Shown piece after piece: positions 62,542 to 64,000 of a DNA stretch of 64,000 nt. A program made the position numbers and the translations under genes. Numbering within the stretch: position 1 is the first letter of the stretch; every line of letters starts with the position of its first letter. The notes beneath the pieces are model-generated. The model saw only the letters and a program-made list of their open reading frames with translations, did no database searches and was not told the DNA's origin. The stretch comes from Thermaerobacter sp. PB12/4term (GTDB lineage: Bacteria > Bacillota > Sulfobacillia > Thermaerobacterales > Thermaerobacteraceae), in NCBI RefSeq assembly GCF_003403315.2, contig NZ_CP048407.1, positions 2,170,001-2,234,000 on the forward strand, given 5' to 3'.

Positions 62542-64000
62542 ATGGAGCCGCCCCGGGTGGGCGACCTACTCGCCCGGGCGGCCCTGCTGTACCCGGACAA
62601 GGTGGCGGTGGTCGACGGGCCCCGGCGCTTCACTTACCGCGACCTGAACCGGCGGGTCAACGCCCTGGCCAACGCCCTTGCCGGCCTCGGGGTCCGGAAG
62701 GGCGACCGGGTGGCCATCCTGATGCCCAACCGCTGCGAGTTCCTGGAGGTGCTCTTTGCCGCCGCCAAGCTGGGTGCCATCGCCGTGCCCATCAACCTGC
62801 GGCTGGCGCCTCCGGAGGTCCAGTTCATCCTGTCGGACTCGGGGGCTTGCGTGCTGTTCTACGACGCCCTTCTCGAGCCGCTCGCCCGGCACGCCGCAGC
62901 GGGCACGGCGGTCCGGGCCCTGGTCGAGGCAAGGGACGGCCCCGTCGCCGGGACGAACCCGCCCGCTTCGGCCGAGAGCCGGCCGTTGCAGTATGAGGCC
63001 CTCCTGGAACCCCACTTGCCGGCCGCCCGCGAGCCTGAAGCCCAGATCAGCTTTTTTGACCCGCATCTCATGATGTACACCTCCGGCACCACCGGGCGGC
63101 CCAAGGGGGCGATCCTTACCCACAGCAACTCCGTGTGGAACGCCGTGAACATGCTCCTCAACGAGGAAGGACTGGAGACCCGGGACGTGGTGCTGACGGT
63201 GGCACCCATGTTCCACATCGGCGGGCTGAGCGTCTACACCCTGCCGGCCCTGTTCAAGGGCTGCACGGTGGTGCTAGAGCGCCAGTTCGACCCGCGGCGG
63301 ACCCTGGAGCTGGTGGAACGGGAACGGATCACGGTGCTGTTCCTGGTGCCGGCCATGTGGCAGGCCGTGATGTGGCTTCCCGACTTCGATCGCTACGACC
63401 TGTCCAGCCTGCGGAGCCTGGTGTCCGGCGGTGCTCCCTGCCCGCTCACCGTGATCCAGTTCTTCCAGTCCCGCGGCTTCCGCTTCCTCGAAGGGTTCGG
63501 CATGACCGAAACGGCCCCCGACGTCGCCATCCTAAGCAGCCGCGACGCCGTGCGGAAGAACGGGTCCATCGGGCTGCCGGTGCACACCGTTCAACTGCGC
63601 ATCGTGGACGACACCGGCCAGGATGTGTCACCGGGACAGGTGGGCGAGCTGGTGGTCCGCGGGCCCAACGTGTGCGCTGGGTACTGGAACAACGCCGAAG
63701 CCACCCGCGAAGCCTTCCGTGACAGCTGGTTCCATACGGGCGACCTGGCCCGCCAGGACGACGAGGGCTTTTATTACATCGTCGACCGGAAGAAGGACAT
63801 GCTGATCTCCGGTGGCGAGAACGTCTACCCCGTCGAGGTCGAACAAGTGCTGGTCCAGCACCCCAAGGTCCTGGAGGTGGCGGTGACCGGCGCCCCCGAC
63901 GAGCGTTGGGGTGAAGTGCCGGCAGCCTTCGTGGTTCCCAAGCCCGGAGAAACAGTCACCCTGGATGAGCTGGTCGCCTTCTGCGAAGGGAAGCTGGCCC
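62542..64000 (+). CDS. AMP-forming acyl-CoA ligase (3' end outside window)
   Basis: 486 residues visible, frame open to the right edge. Motifs: MMYTSGTTGRPKGAILTHSN, APMFHIGGLSVYTLPAL, EGFGMTETAPDVAIL, FHTGDLARQDDEG, IVDRKKDMLISGGENVYPVEVE. The final C-terminal lysine motif lies outside. Start ATG 62542 (MEPPRVGDLLARAALLYP) fits the family; in-frame ATGs at 62479 and 62512 are alternatives, the former 4 bp after the carboxylase stop. It is the second ligase of the operon, so the pathway may activate two acids or have redundant ligases. Confidence 0.9.
   Translation, partial: MEPPRVGDLLARAALLYPDKVAVVDGPRRFTYRDLNRRVNALANALAGLGVRKGDRVAILMPNRCEFLEVLFAAAKLGAIAVPINLRLAPPEVQFILSDSGACVLFYDALLEPLARHAAAGTAVRALVEARDGPVAGTNPPASAESRPLQYEALLEPHLPAAREPEAQISFFDPHLMMYTSGTTGRPKGAILTHSNSVWNAVNMLLNEEGLETRDVVLTVAPMFHIGGLSVYTLPALFKGCTVVLERQFDPRRTLELVERERITVLFLVPAMWQAVMWLPDFDRYDLSSLRSLVSGGAPCPLTVIQFFQSRGFRFLEGFGMTETAPDVAILSSRDAVRKNGSIGLPVHTVQLRIVDDTGQDVSPGQVGELVVRGPNVCAGYWNNAEATREAFRDSWFHTGDLARQDDEGFYYIVDRKKDMLISGGENVYPVEVEQVLVQHPKVLEVAVTGAPDERWGEVPAAFVVPKPGETVTLDELVAFCEGKLA

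Overview
The window is very GC-rich by eye, about 70% in most genes. It carries two tricistronic-type spore-germinant receptor loci (gerA/gerB/gerC), strong AGGAGG ribosome sites, frequent GTG starts and GTGA/ATGA stop-start overlaps. Together these suggest a high-GC, endospore-forming Firmicute of the Thermaerobacter type; this is an inference from gene content, as no rRNA is present. No rRNA, tRNA, CRISPR array or intact transposase was seen.

Region 1 (1-4.3 kb, minus strand) is lower in GC. It holds an M24 peptidase-fold hydrolase, a class V aminotransferase-fold protein, an M29/NicX-like metalloprotein and an IclR regulator that runs off the left edge. Its upstream end abuts a truncated aldehyde dehydrogenase, which looks like an insertion or deletion boundary.

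Region 2 (4.3-26.6 kb, minus strand) is a long unidirectional catabolic array. It contains alcohol and aldehyde dehydrogenases, two acyl-CoA ligases, two lactonase-type hydrolases (AHL-lactonase-like and phosphotriesterase-like), a second metallo-beta-lactamase, an acyl-CoA dehydrogenase, two near-identical copies of a MaoC-MaoC-SDR cassette, a thiolase, a quinone-oxidoreductase-like MDR and an ABM monooxygenase. The genes fit oxidation of an alcohol, aldehyde or lactone to an acyl-CoA followed by beta-oxidation through hot-dog hydratases. The embedded branched-chain-type ABC importer is broken: livK has an in-frame amber codon, and livM runs directly into a livF lacking its Walker A half, with livG absent.

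Region 3 (26.8-46.4 kb) contains germination locus 1 (plus strand, gerA followed by a gerB-gerC gene fusion), an amidase, a run of small membrane proteins, and a TetR/acyl-CoA dehydrogenase/acyl-CoA ligase operon. It also has a frameshifted cupredoxin-beta-helix surface protein, a class-I glutamine-amidotransferase-like hydrolase, an RDD protein and germination locus 2 (minus strand, separate gerA, gerB, gerC).

Region 4 (46.5-53.9 kb) is mixed: a universal stress protein, a short-chain fatty acid transporter, a decayed tryptophanase/tyrosine phenol-lyase, a SnoaL-like protein, a low-GC DUF262/DUF1524 (GmrSD-like) gene, an atypical SDR and MsrA.

Region 5 (54-64 kb, plus strand) is a second acyl-CoA catabolic operon: acyl-CoA ligase, crotonase, AtuA split into two genes, an isovaleryl-CoA-dehydrogenase-like enzyme, a FabL-like SDR, an acyl-CoA carboxylase carboxyltransferase subunit and a further acyl-CoA ligase cut by the right edge. 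Its gene set parallels the acyclic terpene utilization (Atu) / leucine (Liu) pathways, and a perfect 20-bp palindrome precedes atuA.
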